A stretch of DNA of 64,000 nt, from positions 1 to 64,000 of the forward strand of contig CAZCEC010000021.1 in assembly GCA_964497615.1 (NCBI GenBank), read 5' to 3'. The position numbers and the translations under genes are program-made. Numbering within the stretch: position 1 is the stretch's first letter; each line of letters begins with the position of its first letter. This document shows positions 32,333 to 41,022 of the stretch, piece by piece. Below the pieces are notes generated by a model, which was given only the letters and a program-made list of their open reading frames with translations, was not told the DNA's origin and made no database searches. Source of the stretch: CAZCEC01 sp964497615. Its GTDB lineage: Bacteria > Chloroflexota > Anaerolineae > Anaerolineales > UBA6663.

Positions 32333-33610
32333 ATGCCCAAGATGACCCCCGTCGGGCGGCACAACGCCCGGCAGCTATATTACGACGTAACCTGGTTTGG
32401 CGTCACGGCAGGCAGCACCCTCGCCTTCCTGCCGGTCTATGCCGCGCGCCTGGGCGCCTCGAGCCTCCAGGTGGCGCTGCTCACGGCATTTCCCGCCCTG
32501 GTCAACTTGCTGTTGTCGCTGCCGGCGGCGCGGCTGCTCGAAGGCCGGCCGCTCTTCCGCCCCACGCTCACGGCGCTGATTATTCACCGGCCGGCGTATG
32601 CCCTGTTTGCGCTGCTGCCCTGGCTGCTCGGGCCGGCCGCCGAGGTGTGGGCGCTGGTGGCGATCACCGCCGTGATGGCCGTCACCGGCACCGTCATCAA
32701 CGTGGCTTTCAATGCAATGTTCGCCGATATCGTCGCGCCCGAATTCCGCAGCGAGGTGGTGGGCCGGCGCAACGCCCTCATGGCCCTGGCGATGCTCGTC
32801 ACCTCCCTGGCCTGCGGCTGGCTGCTGGAGGTGGTCGTCTTCCCCCTCAACTATCAGGTCGTATTCCTCCTCGGTCTGGCGGGCGTGATCATGAGCACGG
32901 TCTATGTGGCGCGCCTCAAGGTGGATCCGGCCAAGCCGCCGCGCGTGGGCGCGCCCTTGCTCGACCTGGGACGCCCCACCACCTTTCGCTTCGGCGATGC
33001 CATTCGCCTGGCGCCTGGCTTGCGCTTTCTGGTGCGGTCCAAGGGCCGGGACCTGCTGCGGCTCGATCTGCTGCGCGGGCCGTTCGGGCCCTTCATCTTT
33101 TCGTATTTGATGTTTTACGTGGCTCAGTTTACGCCTATCCCAGTCCTGCCTCTGCAGTGGGTCAATGGGCTTGGGCTGTCGGATGGCACCATCAGCATCG
33201 GCAACGCCATCTTCCAGAGCACGATGTTCATGGCCGCGCTGTTGGCGGCGCCCCTCAGCCAGCGCTGGGGCAATCGCGCCCCCCTCGTCGTCGGCGCCAT
33301 ATTGTATGGCGCCTACCCGCTGCTGAACGGGCTGGCTCATGGTTCGGCGCTGTTCCTGATCGCTTCGGTGCTCGGCGGCGTGATTTGGGGTGTGGCCAAC
33401 GTCTCGCTGGCGACGCGCCTGTTCGAGCGCGTGCCGGCCGACGACCGCCCGGCGCACATGGCCCTCTTCAATCTGGCTGTGAACTTTGGTATGCTGGCAG
33501 GGTCGCTCATCGGGCCGGTGCTGGCCGAGTGGCTGGGCCTGCGGGAGGCGCTGTGGATGGCGGCTGGGCTGCGCTTGTTGGCGGGCTTGCTCCTGTGGCG
33601 CTGGGGCTAG
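32333..33610 (+). CDS. MFS transporter, first of tandem pair
   Basis: A 425-residue polytopic protein with about 12 transmembrane helices. The N-terminal half has FGVTAGSTLAFLPVYAARLGASSLQV and the MFS loop motif FRSEVVGRRNALMALAM. The C-terminal half has LRLDLLRGPFGPFIFSYLMFY and ERVPADDRPAHMALFNLAVN. The substrate is unknown; context suggests a sugar or compatible solute. It opens the MFS-MFS-phosphorylase-MscS run and is 26 bases upstream of its paralogue. Confidence 0.8.
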   Translation: MPKMTPVGRHNARQLYYDVTWFGVTAGSTLAFLPVYAARLGASSLQVALLTAFPALVNLLLSLPAARLLEGRPLFRPTLTALIIHRPAYALFALLPWLLGPAAEVWALVAITAVMAVTGTVINVAFNAMFADIVAPEFRSEVVGRRNALMALAMLVTSLACGWLLEVVVFPLNYQVVFLLGLAGVIMSTVYVARLKVDPAKPPRVGAPLLDLGRPTTFRFGDAIRLAPGLRFLVRSKGRDLLRLDLLRGPFGPFIFSYLMFYVAQFTPIPVLPLQWVNGLGLSDGTISIGNAIFQSTMFMAALLAAPLSQRWGNRAPLVVGAILYGAYPLLNGLAHGSALFLIASVLGGVIWGVANVSLATRLFERVPADDRPAHMALFNLAVNFGMLAGSLIGPVLAEWLGLREALWMAAGLRLLAGLLLWRWG

Positions 33611-33636
33611 GACACCGGCCGGGCCCACCGCTTCCC

Positions 33637-34923
33637 ATGCTTGAATGGCCGCCGCGACCCACTGACGGGCAGCACAATGTAAGGCAGCTCTATTTCGACA
33701 TCTTCTGGTTCGGTGTCGCTTCTGGCAGCACCCTGGCATTTCTGCCGGTCTATGCCGCCCGCCTGGGCGGATCTAGCCTGCAGGTCGCGCTTCTGACGGC
33801 GATTCCGGCCAGTGTCAATCTCGTGCTCTCGCTTCCCGCGGCGCGCTGGATTGAGGGCCGGTCACTGTGGCGGGTGGCGGTCTGGGGCTTGCTCATCAAT
33901 CGGCCCGCTTATCTCGCGTTCATTCTCTTGCCGTGGATGTTGAGGGCGCAAGCGCAGGTATGGGTGCTGGTCGCCCTAACGGGTTGGATGGCGATTTCAG
34001 GCTCAGTGCATAACATTGCCTTCAACGCGATGTTCGCCGACATCGTGCGGCCCGAGTTGCGGGCGGAGGTGGTGGGCAGGCGGAATGCCCTCCTCGCCAT
34101 CAGCATGTTGTTGACCTCGCTGTTATGCGGGTGGATTCTCCATCAGTTGGCGTTTCCGCTCAACTACCAGCTTGTGTTCACGGTTGGCCTCATTGGCATG
34201 GTTCTGAGCACCGTGTATGTGGCACGGATCAGGCACAGCCAGCCGCCGGTTGTGCCTCGCCTCGCGGCTCAGCCAAACTCGGAAGGGCCCCTCAACGCCT
34301 GGTCGAGACCGCCCGCGCGCTGGGCATCCGGGCTGTTTCGGCTGCCTCTCACCCCGGGCCGCCGGATGCTGCGCCTGGATTTGCTGGGGGGGTCATTTGG
34401 TTTGTTCATCCTCGGCTACTTGATGTTTTACGGGTTTCAGGCGACGCCTATTCCTGTGCTGCCCCTGTTTTGGGTCAACGGCCTGCACCTCTCGGACGCC
34501 ACCATCAGCGTGGGAAATGCCATCTTTCAGTGCACTATGCTGATTTCCTCATTGGCGCTTGCTCCCCTGAGCCGAGGGATCGGTCTGCGGGGGCCGATGG
34601 TTGTGAGCACGCTCCTGAATGGCGCCTATCCACTGATCAATGGCCTGGCGCGGGGGCCGGGCGGGTTCCTATTGGCCTCGGTGATGGGCGGCGCTGTGTG
34701 GGGGACGGCGAATCCGTCGCTGGTGACGCGGCTTTTTGATCGCGTGCCCAGGGAGGATCGGCCGGCGCACATGGCGCTCTTCAATCTGGCAGTGAATCTC
34801 GGCGGCCTGGGCGGTTCACTACTGGGTCCGGCTTTGGCTGGGGGGCTAGGACTGCGCGAAGCACTCTGGGCGGCAGCGGGCCTGCGCTTGGTGGCAGGTC
34901 TCTTTCTGTGGCGCTGGGGTTAA
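33637..34923 (+). CDS. MFS transporter, second of tandem pair
   Basis: This 428-residue paralogue of the preceding protein has the same motifs in the same order: SGSTLAFLPVYAARLGGSSLQVALLTAIP, RAEVVGRRNALLAISM, YLMFYGFQATPIPVLPLFWVNGL and the near-identical end LREALWAAAGLRLVAGLFLWRWG. The ATG at 33637 aligns with the paralogue start. The central loop (about 210-240) differs most. A local duplication with moderate divergence is clear; the codon third positions are slightly less GC-rich than copy 1. The phosphorylase gene starts seven bases after its stop. Confidence 0.8.
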   Translation: MLEWPPRPTDGQHNVRQLYFDIFWFGVASGSTLAFLPVYAARLGGSSLQVALLTAIPASVNLVLSLPAARWIEGRSLWRVAVWGLLINRPAYLAFILLPWMLRAQAQVWVLVALTGWMAISGSVHNIAFNAMFADIVRPELRAEVVGRRNALLAISMLLTSLLCGWILHQLAFPLNYQLVFTVGLIGMVLSTVYVARIRHSQPPVVPRLAAQPNSEGPLNAWSRPPARWASGLFRLPLTPGRRMLRLDLLGGSFGLFILGYLMFYGFQATPIPVLPLFWVNGLHLSDATISVGNAIFQCTMLISSLALAPLSRGIGLRGPMVVSTLLNGAYPLINGLARGPGGFLLASVMGGAVWGTANPSLVTRLFDRVPREDRPAHMALFNLAVNLGGLGGSLLGPALAGGLGLREALWAAAGLRLVAGLFLWRWG

Positions 34924-34930
34924 GGGAGGC

Positions 34931-36712
34931 GTGAAGGATACTTTGAGAGACCACCTGGAGAACTTGTATGGCGCGGCCGCGGGCGAGGCCGCCTGGGAGC
35001 GGCTGCGCGCCCGCCTGGAGGCTTTCAAGGCGAAATTCCCCGCCGGTCGCCCCCGTGCCGCCGGTCTCAACCTCTCTGAGCGTGATGCGCTCTTGATTAC
35101 CTACGGCGACCAGGTGACGCGCCGCGCCGATGGGGGCGCGCTGGCGGAGCCGCCGCTGCGCACGCTGGCGGGCTTCTGCCAGGCGCGCCTGGCTGGGCTG
35201 CTGAGCGGTGTTCACATCCTGCCCTTCTACCCCTATTCGTCCGACGACGGCTTCTCCGTCATTGACTACACTGCCGTGGACCCTGCCCTGGGCGATTGGG
35301 CCGATGTGGCACGCCTCGGTCAGCACTTCCGCCTGATGTTCGACGCCGTCATCAATCACATCTCCGCTCACAGCGCCTGGTTTGAGGCCTGGCGCCGCGG
35401 CGACCCCGACTATGTTGACTTTTTCATCACGGTTGACGGCGACCCCGACCTTTCAGCCGTCGTCCGGCCGCGTGCGCTGCCTTTGCTCACGCCGGTCGAG
35501 ACCGCGCATGGTCCCCGCCGCGTCTGGACCACCTTCAGCGAAGACCAGATTGATCTCAATTTCGCCAACCCGACAGTGCTGCTGGCCGTCATCGAGGTCT
35601 TGCTCGAATACGTGGCGCGCGGCGCCGAGTTTCTGCGGCTGGATGCCATCGCCTATCTGTGGAAGCAAATTGGCACTGCTTGCATCCATCTGCCGCAGAC
35701 CCACCGCGTCATCCAGCTGCTCCGGGCGCTGTTGGATGAGGTCGCCCCGCACGTCATCCTCATCACCGAGACCAATGTGCCGCATATGGATAACATCAGT
35801 TACTTTGGCGACGGCCAGAACGAAGCCCAGTTGGTTTACAACTTTGCCCTTCCACCGCTTACGCTGCATGCCCTGCACACCGGAAACGCGACGTTTTTGT
35901 CGGCCTGGGCGGCCGGGCTTGAGCGGCCCTCGGATCAGGTCACCTACTTCAACTTTCTGGCCTCGCATGACGGTATCGGTGTCAACCCGGCCCGCGGCAT
36001 CCTGCCGGAGGGCGCCATCAGCGACATGGTGGCGCGGGTACAGGCGCACGGCGGCCTTGTCTCGCACAAGCACAACGCCGATGGCTCGCAGAGTCCATAT
36101 GAGCTGAACGTCAACTACTTCGATGCCCTGTCAGACCCGGCTGCTGCTGAACCGCAGTCGCGCCAGGCGGACCGCTTCATGGTTGCGCAGGCCATTATGC
36201 TGGCCCTGGTGGGCGTGCCCGGCATCTACTTCCACAGCTTGTTCGGGTCGCGCGGCTGGGCGGCGGGCGTGGCCCAGACCGGCCGCAATCGCACCATCAA
36301 CCGCGAGAAACTGGATGTGGCCGCGCTCGATGAGCATCTAGCTGATCCGCACCACTTGCGCCACATTGTGTTCCAACGCTTTGCCCAATTGCTGCGCGCC
36401 CGGTCGTCTAGCCGCGCCTTTCATCCGCTCGGCCAGCAGACCGTGCTCAACCTCGGTGAGGGCGTCTTTGCCCTGCTGCGCGCCTCGCCGGATGGCTCGA
36501 CGCGTGCCGTCTGCCTGCACGATGTTGGCGGCGCGGGCGCCACGGTTCGACTCGATCTATCAGACCTGCATTGGGGGACCAATGCCGCCCGCGACCTGGT
36601 TGACGGGCGCGGGCTGTCCGCTGACAATGCCGGCTGGCTTTCGGTGCCCCTGGCGCCCTACGGCGTCGTCTGGCTGGCGCCGGAAGAGATACGCCCAGGA
36701 GGGCATGCTTGA
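34931..36712 (+). CDS. GH13_18 sugar phosphorylase, probably glucosylglycerate phosphorylase
   Basis: A 593-residue alpha-amylase-fold phosphorylase. Visible catalytic regions are GVHILPFYPYSSDDGFSVIDY, FDAVINHIS, the nucleophile Asp in FLRLDAIAYLWK, the acid/base Glu in ILITETNVPH and the stabilising Asp in FLASHDGIG. The subfamily holds sucrose, sucrose-6-phosphate and glucosylglycerate phosphorylases. Proximity to gpgS/gpgP favours glucosylglycerate phosphorylase, which recovers glucose-1-phosphate plus glycerate; this is inference. The GTG start at 34931 has GGAGG only one base upstream, so a TTG at 34943 remains possible. Confidence 0.82.
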   Translation: MKDTLRDHLENLYGAAAGEAAWERLRARLEAFKAKFPAGRPRAAGLNLSERDALLITYGDQVTRRADGGALAEPPLRTLAGFCQARLAGLLSGVHILPFYPYSSDDGFSVIDYTAVDPALGDWADVARLGQHFRLMFDAVINHISAHSAWFEAWRRGDPDYVDFFITVDGDPDLSAVVRPRALPLLTPVETAHGPRRVWTTFSEDQIDLNFANPTVLLAVIEVLLEYVARGAEFLRLDAIAYLWKQIGTACIHLPQTHRVIQLLRALLDEVAPHVILITETNVPHMDNISYFGDGQNEAQLVYNFALPPLTLHALHTGNATFLSAWAAGLERPSDQVTYFNFLASHDGIGVNPARGILPEGAISDMVARVQAHGGLVSHKHNADGSQSPYELNVNYFDALSDPAAAEPQSRQADRFMVAQAIMLALVGVPGIYFHSLFGSRGWAAGVAQTGRNRTINREKLDVAALDEHLADPHHLRHIVFQRFAQLLRARSSSRAFHPLGQQTVLNLGEGVFALLRASPDGSTRAVCLHDVGGAGATVRLDLSDLHWGTNAARDLVDGRGLSADNAGWLSVPLAPYGVVWLAPEEIRPGGHA

Positions 36713-37557
36713 TGTCCGAGTGGCTGGAAACGCTGGCGGCGGTGCCGCTAGTTTTGATCATTTTGCAGTTGGCGCTGCTGGCCCTCTTCTTCATCTTGGT
36801 GCGCATGATCGCGCGCATGGTGCGCAGCCGGGTGCAGCACGGCCTGGAGACCGCCGTCCTGGATGCCGACCGGCGCCACCGCCTGGAGACCCTGCACCGC
36901 GTCGGCTATGGCGCCACCATCACTGCACTGGCCGTGCTGACGCTCTTCATGGCCCTGCAAATCGTGGGCCTGCCCATCGGCCCGCTGCTGGGCAGCGCGG
37001 GCGTGGTGGGCCTCGCCATTTCGCTCGGCGCGCAAACCCTAATCCGCGACTACCTCGGCGGCATTCTCATCCTGGCCGAAGATCAGTTCCGGGTCGGTGA
37101 CGTGGTCGAAGTGAGCGGCGTCGCGGGCGAGGTGGTGCGCATGACCATGCGCGTCACCTACCTGCGCGACCTGCACGGCAAGCTCCACACGGTCCCCAAT
37201 GGCGACATTCGTGTGATCAGCAACCTGACCCGCGACTGGTCGCGCGCCGTGGTGGACTTTAACCTCGAGTTGGGCGCAGACATGGACCGGGTGCAGGGTG
37301 TGTTGCAGTCTGCTGTTGCCCGCGCGCAGATCGACCCGGCTATCAAAGACTTGATCATTGGCGATCCCGACATCGTCACGTGGAACAATGTCACCGACTG
37401 GGCCATTCAGGTTCGACTGCTTGCCCGCACCCTGCCCGGCAAGCAGTGGGGCGTTGCCCAGGTGCTGCGGCGCTATGGCCTCGAGGAACTGAAGGAGGCG
37501 GGCGTGCACCTCGCCCGCCCGACAACGCTGTTGACCGAGGAGAAGGCCAGATCATGA
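36712..37557 (+). CDS. MscS-family mechanosensitive channel
   Basis: A 281-residue small-conductance channel. Three membrane helices are present: the first at about 10-30 and the second near 58-80. The pore helix SAGVVGLAISLGAQTLIRDYLGGILILAEDQFRVGD matches the MscS TM3 and beta-domain boundary. The cytoplasmic part has VRMTMRVTYLRDLHGKLHTVPNGDI. AGGAGG lies nine bases before the ATG at 36712, and that ATG overlaps the phosphorylase stop. MscS channels release solutes on hypo-osmotic shock, which fits the compatible-solute operon. Confidence 0.9.
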   Translation: MSEWLETLAAVPLVLIILQLALLALFFILVRMIARMVRSRVQHGLETAVLDADRRHRLETLHRVGYGATITALAVLTLFMALQIVGLPIGPLLGSAGVVGLAISLGAQTLIRDYLGGILILAEDQFRVGDVVEVSGVAGEVVRMTMRVTYLRDLHGKLHTVPNGDIRVISNLTRDWSRAVVDFNLELGADMDRVQGVLQSAVARAQIDPAIKDLIIGDPDIVTWNNVTDWAIQVRLLARTLPGKQWGVAQVLRRYGLEELKEAGVHLARPTTLLTEEKARS

Positions 37558-39500
37558 AGGCCCCACTGCCTCGCCCCGATGGGCCCACAGCGCGGATCGT
37601 GTTCGGCGCGCTCGCGCTGATCCTGGTGGGCCTGGGCCAATTCACGTTGCTCTTGCAGCCGAGGCCGGCCGGCTGGCCGGCGTGGCTGATGGTTATCGGC
37701 GGCACGTTGTTTCTGTTGGTGCTGGTTTTGCCAGCGGCTGTGTGGGATCGGCTGCCGCGCTGGGCCCAGCGCCTGCCGGCCCGGCCCATGTGGCTGGCGG
37801 CTGCGGCCATCCTCAGCGCAGGTGCCACCGCCCTCTCCCTGGCCAACCAGGCCGCCGACCGGCGCAACTACCTGTCCGTGCTGCTATTGTGGTTTGGGGC
37901 CATGGCCGTCTATGTCGCTGGTTTTGCCAATCCGGCCTGGACGCCCGACTGGCGCGGTTGGCGTCGGCGCTATGGCCGCGAGGCGCTGGGAGTGGGTGTG
38001 CTCCTGCTGGCGGGCGCCGCGCTGCGCTTCTATCAACTCGGCCAGATACCCCGAGTGATTAATGGCGATGAGGGCGTGCTGGGCCAGGCGGCCCTAAACA
38101 CCGCCAACAACCCGCTGGCGAACCCATTCGCCCTGTTTGAGAACTTTGGCAGTCTGTACTTGCAGGGCATGGCGCTGGCGATGCGTCTGTTTGGCGAAAC
38201 GGCCTTTGCGCTGCGGCTCCTGCCTGCGCTCGGCGGCGTCCTTGCCCTGCTGGCCCTCTACCTATTTACCCGGTATCTCTTTGGCGTGCGGGTCGGCCTC
38301 ATATCGGTCGCGCTGCTAGCCGTGTCGCATGCGCACATTCACTTCAGCCGCACTGTGGCCGTCGGCTACATTCAGGGCACCCTGCTCATTCCGCTCGAAC
38401 TCTACTTCTTCTTCAGCGGATTGGAGAAGCGTAGTTCCGTGCGCGCGGCCCTGGCGGGGCTATTGGTAGGGCTGCACTTCAACGTCTACCTCAGCGCCCA
38501 GATCATCGTTGGGGTGTTGGTGGTGTACCTGCTCGTGGCGGCGGTGCTCTGCCGGCCACTGGTCCAGCGCGCCTGGCGGCAAGTGGGTGTTCTGGCCGGC
38601 GCCCTGGCAGTGTCGGCGCTGCCCGCCCTGGTGTATGCCATTCGAACTCCGGAGCAATTCCTGGCGCGCCTGAATTCGGACGGCACCTTCCAATCCGGCT
38701 GGCTGGCCGAGCAGGTGGCGCAGACGGGCCGCGGCCCTGCGGCTGTGCTTGCCGACCGCGTGGTACATGCCTTCCTATCCCTGAACTACTACCGGGCGAG
38801 TGACTTCTACGGCGCGCCCATCCCGCTGCTGGATGTGGTGACCAGCATCCTTTTCGTCCTGGGACTGCTGTATTGCCTGCTTCGCACCCGGTGCCCCCGC
38901 GAATTGATGCTCAATGGCTGGTTCTGGGGTGCGACGGTCTCAATTGGCGTCTTTTCCATTCCGGCCTCGGCCGACTCGTACCGCATGCTCATCGCCCTGC
39001 CGCCGGCCCTGGTGATGGCCGCCATCGGTCTCGACCAGGTCGCGACGCTGTTGGCGCCCTACACCGTGCCGCGCCGGGCGCGGCTGATGGTGACCGGGGC
39101 CGCACTCGTGGCAGCAGGTACGCTCAATGTGCGCACGTACTTCATTGACTTCGCGGCCCAGTGCCGCTATGGCGGCGACCCGCAGACGCGCTTCGCCTCG
39201 TACCTGGGCTCCTTCCTGCGCCCCCTCGACCGGGAGATGACCGTCTACCTGTTGAGTGATAACATATTCCAGTATGGGACTCACAGCTCCGTAGACTTCT
39301 TGAGCAACCGTCTGCCGGTGACGAATGTGCCCGAGCCGGTCGATACGGTGGTGTTCGAGCCCAACACGGCCGTCATCGCCATTGCGGAGCGGGCCGACGA
39401 GTTGCGTGTTTGGGCCCGTGCCCATCCCGGTGGCGAGTTGGAGCGCCAGTATGACTGCGAGGAACTGATGTTATTGGCGTATGTGATCCCCGAGCGATAG
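37554..39500 (+). CDS. GT39/PMT-like membrane glycosyltransferase
   Basis: This 648-residue protein has about twelve transmembrane helices. The first large loop after TM contains the acidic motif RVINGDEGVLGQAALNTANN, as in GT-C enzymes of the ArnT/PMT_2 group that use polyprenyl-phosphate sugars. FENFGSLYLQGMALAMRLFGETAFALRLLPALGGVLALLALYLFTRYLFG is the typical second helix pair. The C-terminal ~100 residues form a soluble domain. ATGA overlap with mscS keeps it in the operon; the acceptor may be a surface protein or lipid. Confidence 0.78.
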   Translation: MKAPLPRPDGPTARIVFGALALILVGLGQFTLLLQPRPAGWPAWLMVIGGTLFLLVLVLPAAVWDRLPRWAQRLPARPMWLAAAAILSAGATALSLANQAADRRNYLSVLLLWFGAMAVYVAGFANPAWTPDWRGWRRRYGREALGVGVLLLAGAALRFYQLGQIPRVINGDEGVLGQAALNTANNPLANPFALFENFGSLYLQGMALAMRLFGETAFALRLLPALGGVLALLALYLFTRYLFGVRVGLISVALLAVSHAHIHFSRTVAVGYIQGTLLIPLELYFFFSGLEKRSSVRAALAGLLVGLHFNVYLSAQIIVGVLVVYLLVAAVLCRPLVQRAWRQVGVLAGALAVSALPALVYAIRTPEQFLARLNSDGTFQSGWLAEQVAQTGRGPAAVLADRVVHAFLSLNYYRASDFYGAPIPLLDVVTSILFVLGLLYCLLRTRCPRELMLNGWFWGATVSIGVFSIPASADSYRMLIALPPALVMAAIGLDQVATLLAPYTVPRRARLMVTGAALVAAGTLNVRTYFIDFAAQCRYGGDPQTRFASYLGSFLRPLDREMTVYLLSDNIFQYGTHSSVDFLSNRLPVTNVPEPVDTVVFEPNTAVIAIAERADELRVWARAHPGGELERQYDCEELMLLAYVIPER

Positions 39501-39534
39501 TCGATGGTCGAAACTACTTTGACGGAGGTCTGGT

Positions 39535-41022
39535 ATGCGTAGCTTGATCGCCCGGTGGCTGAGCGCCGGTATGGCGCTGGCCCTCGCGGGGGTGATGTTG
39601 GTGGAAATCGGCGGTGTGCGGCCAGCCCAGGCTGCGGCCGGTGTCACTTTTACGGTGAGTGTCTCCAGCGCCTATCTGCGGGCCAGCCCAAGCCCGTCGG
39701 CCACACCCACCTATTCGGTGTTTCAAGGCCAAACTTACGCCGTCACCGGCCGCTCGTCCGACAGCGCCTGGGTGGCGCTGGACTTCGCGGGCGGCGCCAA
39801 CGGCACCTGGATCCGCGCCAGCTTTGGCGTGGTCGAGGGCAGTCTCTCATCACTGCCCGTCACCGGCAGCAGCGCCGGCCCGGCGGCCACACCGCCGCCA
39901 GCCGCCACCACGAGCGCCGCCGGGGGTGGGGCAGGGGCCGCCTCCGTTGCCGGGCCGGTGGTCATGAACCTCACCCTCACCGTCCCCAGCACCTACGTTC
40001 GCGATGCGCCCAGTTGGACTTCGAACCGGATTGCGTCCCTCTTCCAGGGTAAGCAGGTGGGCGTGGTGGCGCGGGATGCCACCAGCCAGTGGTTGTTCAT
40101 CCGCATCCATCCTATCCCCGGTTGGGTGCCGGCTGGGGTTGGGCAGCTCGACCGCGACATCCTGCTCCTGCCTGTCGCTGGCGCCGCGAGCGTGACGACG
40201 GCGCCCGCCGCGACGCCGGTGCCCAGCGGCGGGGGCACTGTCCCCGGCGCCCCCACGCCCGCGCGGACGAACCCGTCGCTGGCGGAGTTCTACCCGGTGG
40301 TGACCTCGGTGCGCGATACGCCGCTGCCGCCGTGGATCCCGGTGCTCACCCCCCGCATGTGGAATCTGTATTGGTCCGGCCTGGCCAAGGGCCTCAATCC
40401 CCGCATGTTCACCATTGCCGGCGACTGCAACTCCGAGGGACCCTACTACCTCGAATTGGTCGCCGTCGGCCACATCAACACCAGCGGTTACCCGTACTTA
40501 AACGCCGCCATCCAACAGTTCGCGCCGTCGTTCTTCCACCCCAGCATCGCCGTCAGCGGCGGCGCGACTTCCTCGTCGGTGTTGAACACGCTGTTCAGTC
40601 CGCCCACCCTGTGCAAGCCGGGCGAGACTCCCTTTGCCTGCGAGTTGCGCACCAGCCGGGCCAGCATCGTCTTCATCATGCTCGGCACGGGTGACCATCG
40701 CGATTGGGAGAATTTCGAGGCCAATTACCGCCGGCTGATCGAGACCGCCCTGCAAGCCGGCGCCCTGCCGGTCGTTATGACCAAGCCGGACGCCCTCGAA
40801 TCACAAGAGGGCGGCGCGCCTGAGGGCTACATCAATAATGTCATCCGGCGGCTAGCAGGCGAATACGAGGTGCCTTTGCTAGACTTCTGGCTGGCCGCCC
40901 AGCAGATGGAGAACGGCGGGCTGCAAGACGAGCCGTTCAACGACTTCCACTACTCGGCCGAGGCGATGGGCGTGCACGTCATCGCCACCCTGCAAACCCT
41001 GTACACCATCTGGCACGGCTGA
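39535..41022 (+). CDS. secreted SH3-SGNH/GDSL-like protein A
   Basis: This 495-residue protein has a signal peptide (about 1-33, ending PAQAA), two bacterial SH3-type repeats (about 36-108 and 142-220) joined by a Ser/Ala/Pro linker, and a C-terminal SGNH-hydrolase-like domain (about 245-495). The nucleophile block appears as FTIAGDCNSEG, with Cys in place of the usual GDS Ser. The block III equivalent is FIMLGTGDHRDWENFEANYRRLIE, and the last block is FNDFHYSAEA, giving Asp and His. The altered first block leaves activity uncertain; it may be a carbohydrate-binding or inactive member. Its stop directly abuts the convergent stop of the paralogue. Confidence 0.72.
   Translation: MRSLIARWLSAGMALALAGVMLVEIGGVRPAQAAAGVTFTVSVSSAYLRASPSPSATPTYSVFQGQTYAVTGRSSDSAWVALDFAGGANGTWIRASFGVVEGSLSSLPVTGSSAGPAATPPPAATTSAAGGGAGAASVAGPVVMNLTLTVPSTYVRDAPSWTSNRIASLFQGKQVGVVARDATSQWLFIRIHPIPGWVPAGVGQLDRDILLLPVAGAASVTTAPAATPVPSGGGTVPGAPTPARTNPSLAEFYPVVTSVRDTPLPPWIPVLTPRMWNLYWSGLAKGLNPRMFTIAGDCNSEGPYYLELVAVGHINTSGYPYLNAAIQQFAPSFFHPSIAVSGGATSSSVLNTLFSPPTLCKPGETPFACELRTSRASIVFIMLGTGDHRDWENFEANYRRLIETALQAGALPVVMTKPDALESQEGGAPEGYINNVIRRLAGEYEVPLLDFWLAAQQMENGGLQDEPFNDFHYSAEAMGVHVIATLQTLYTIWHG

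Noticed and set aside
32302..34923. An 873-codon open frame spanning both MFS genes
   Set aside because: Its first 445 codons are an out-of-frame reading through the first MFS gene, with Arg/Ala/Gly-rich nonsense composition; only the part from 33637 is a real protein.
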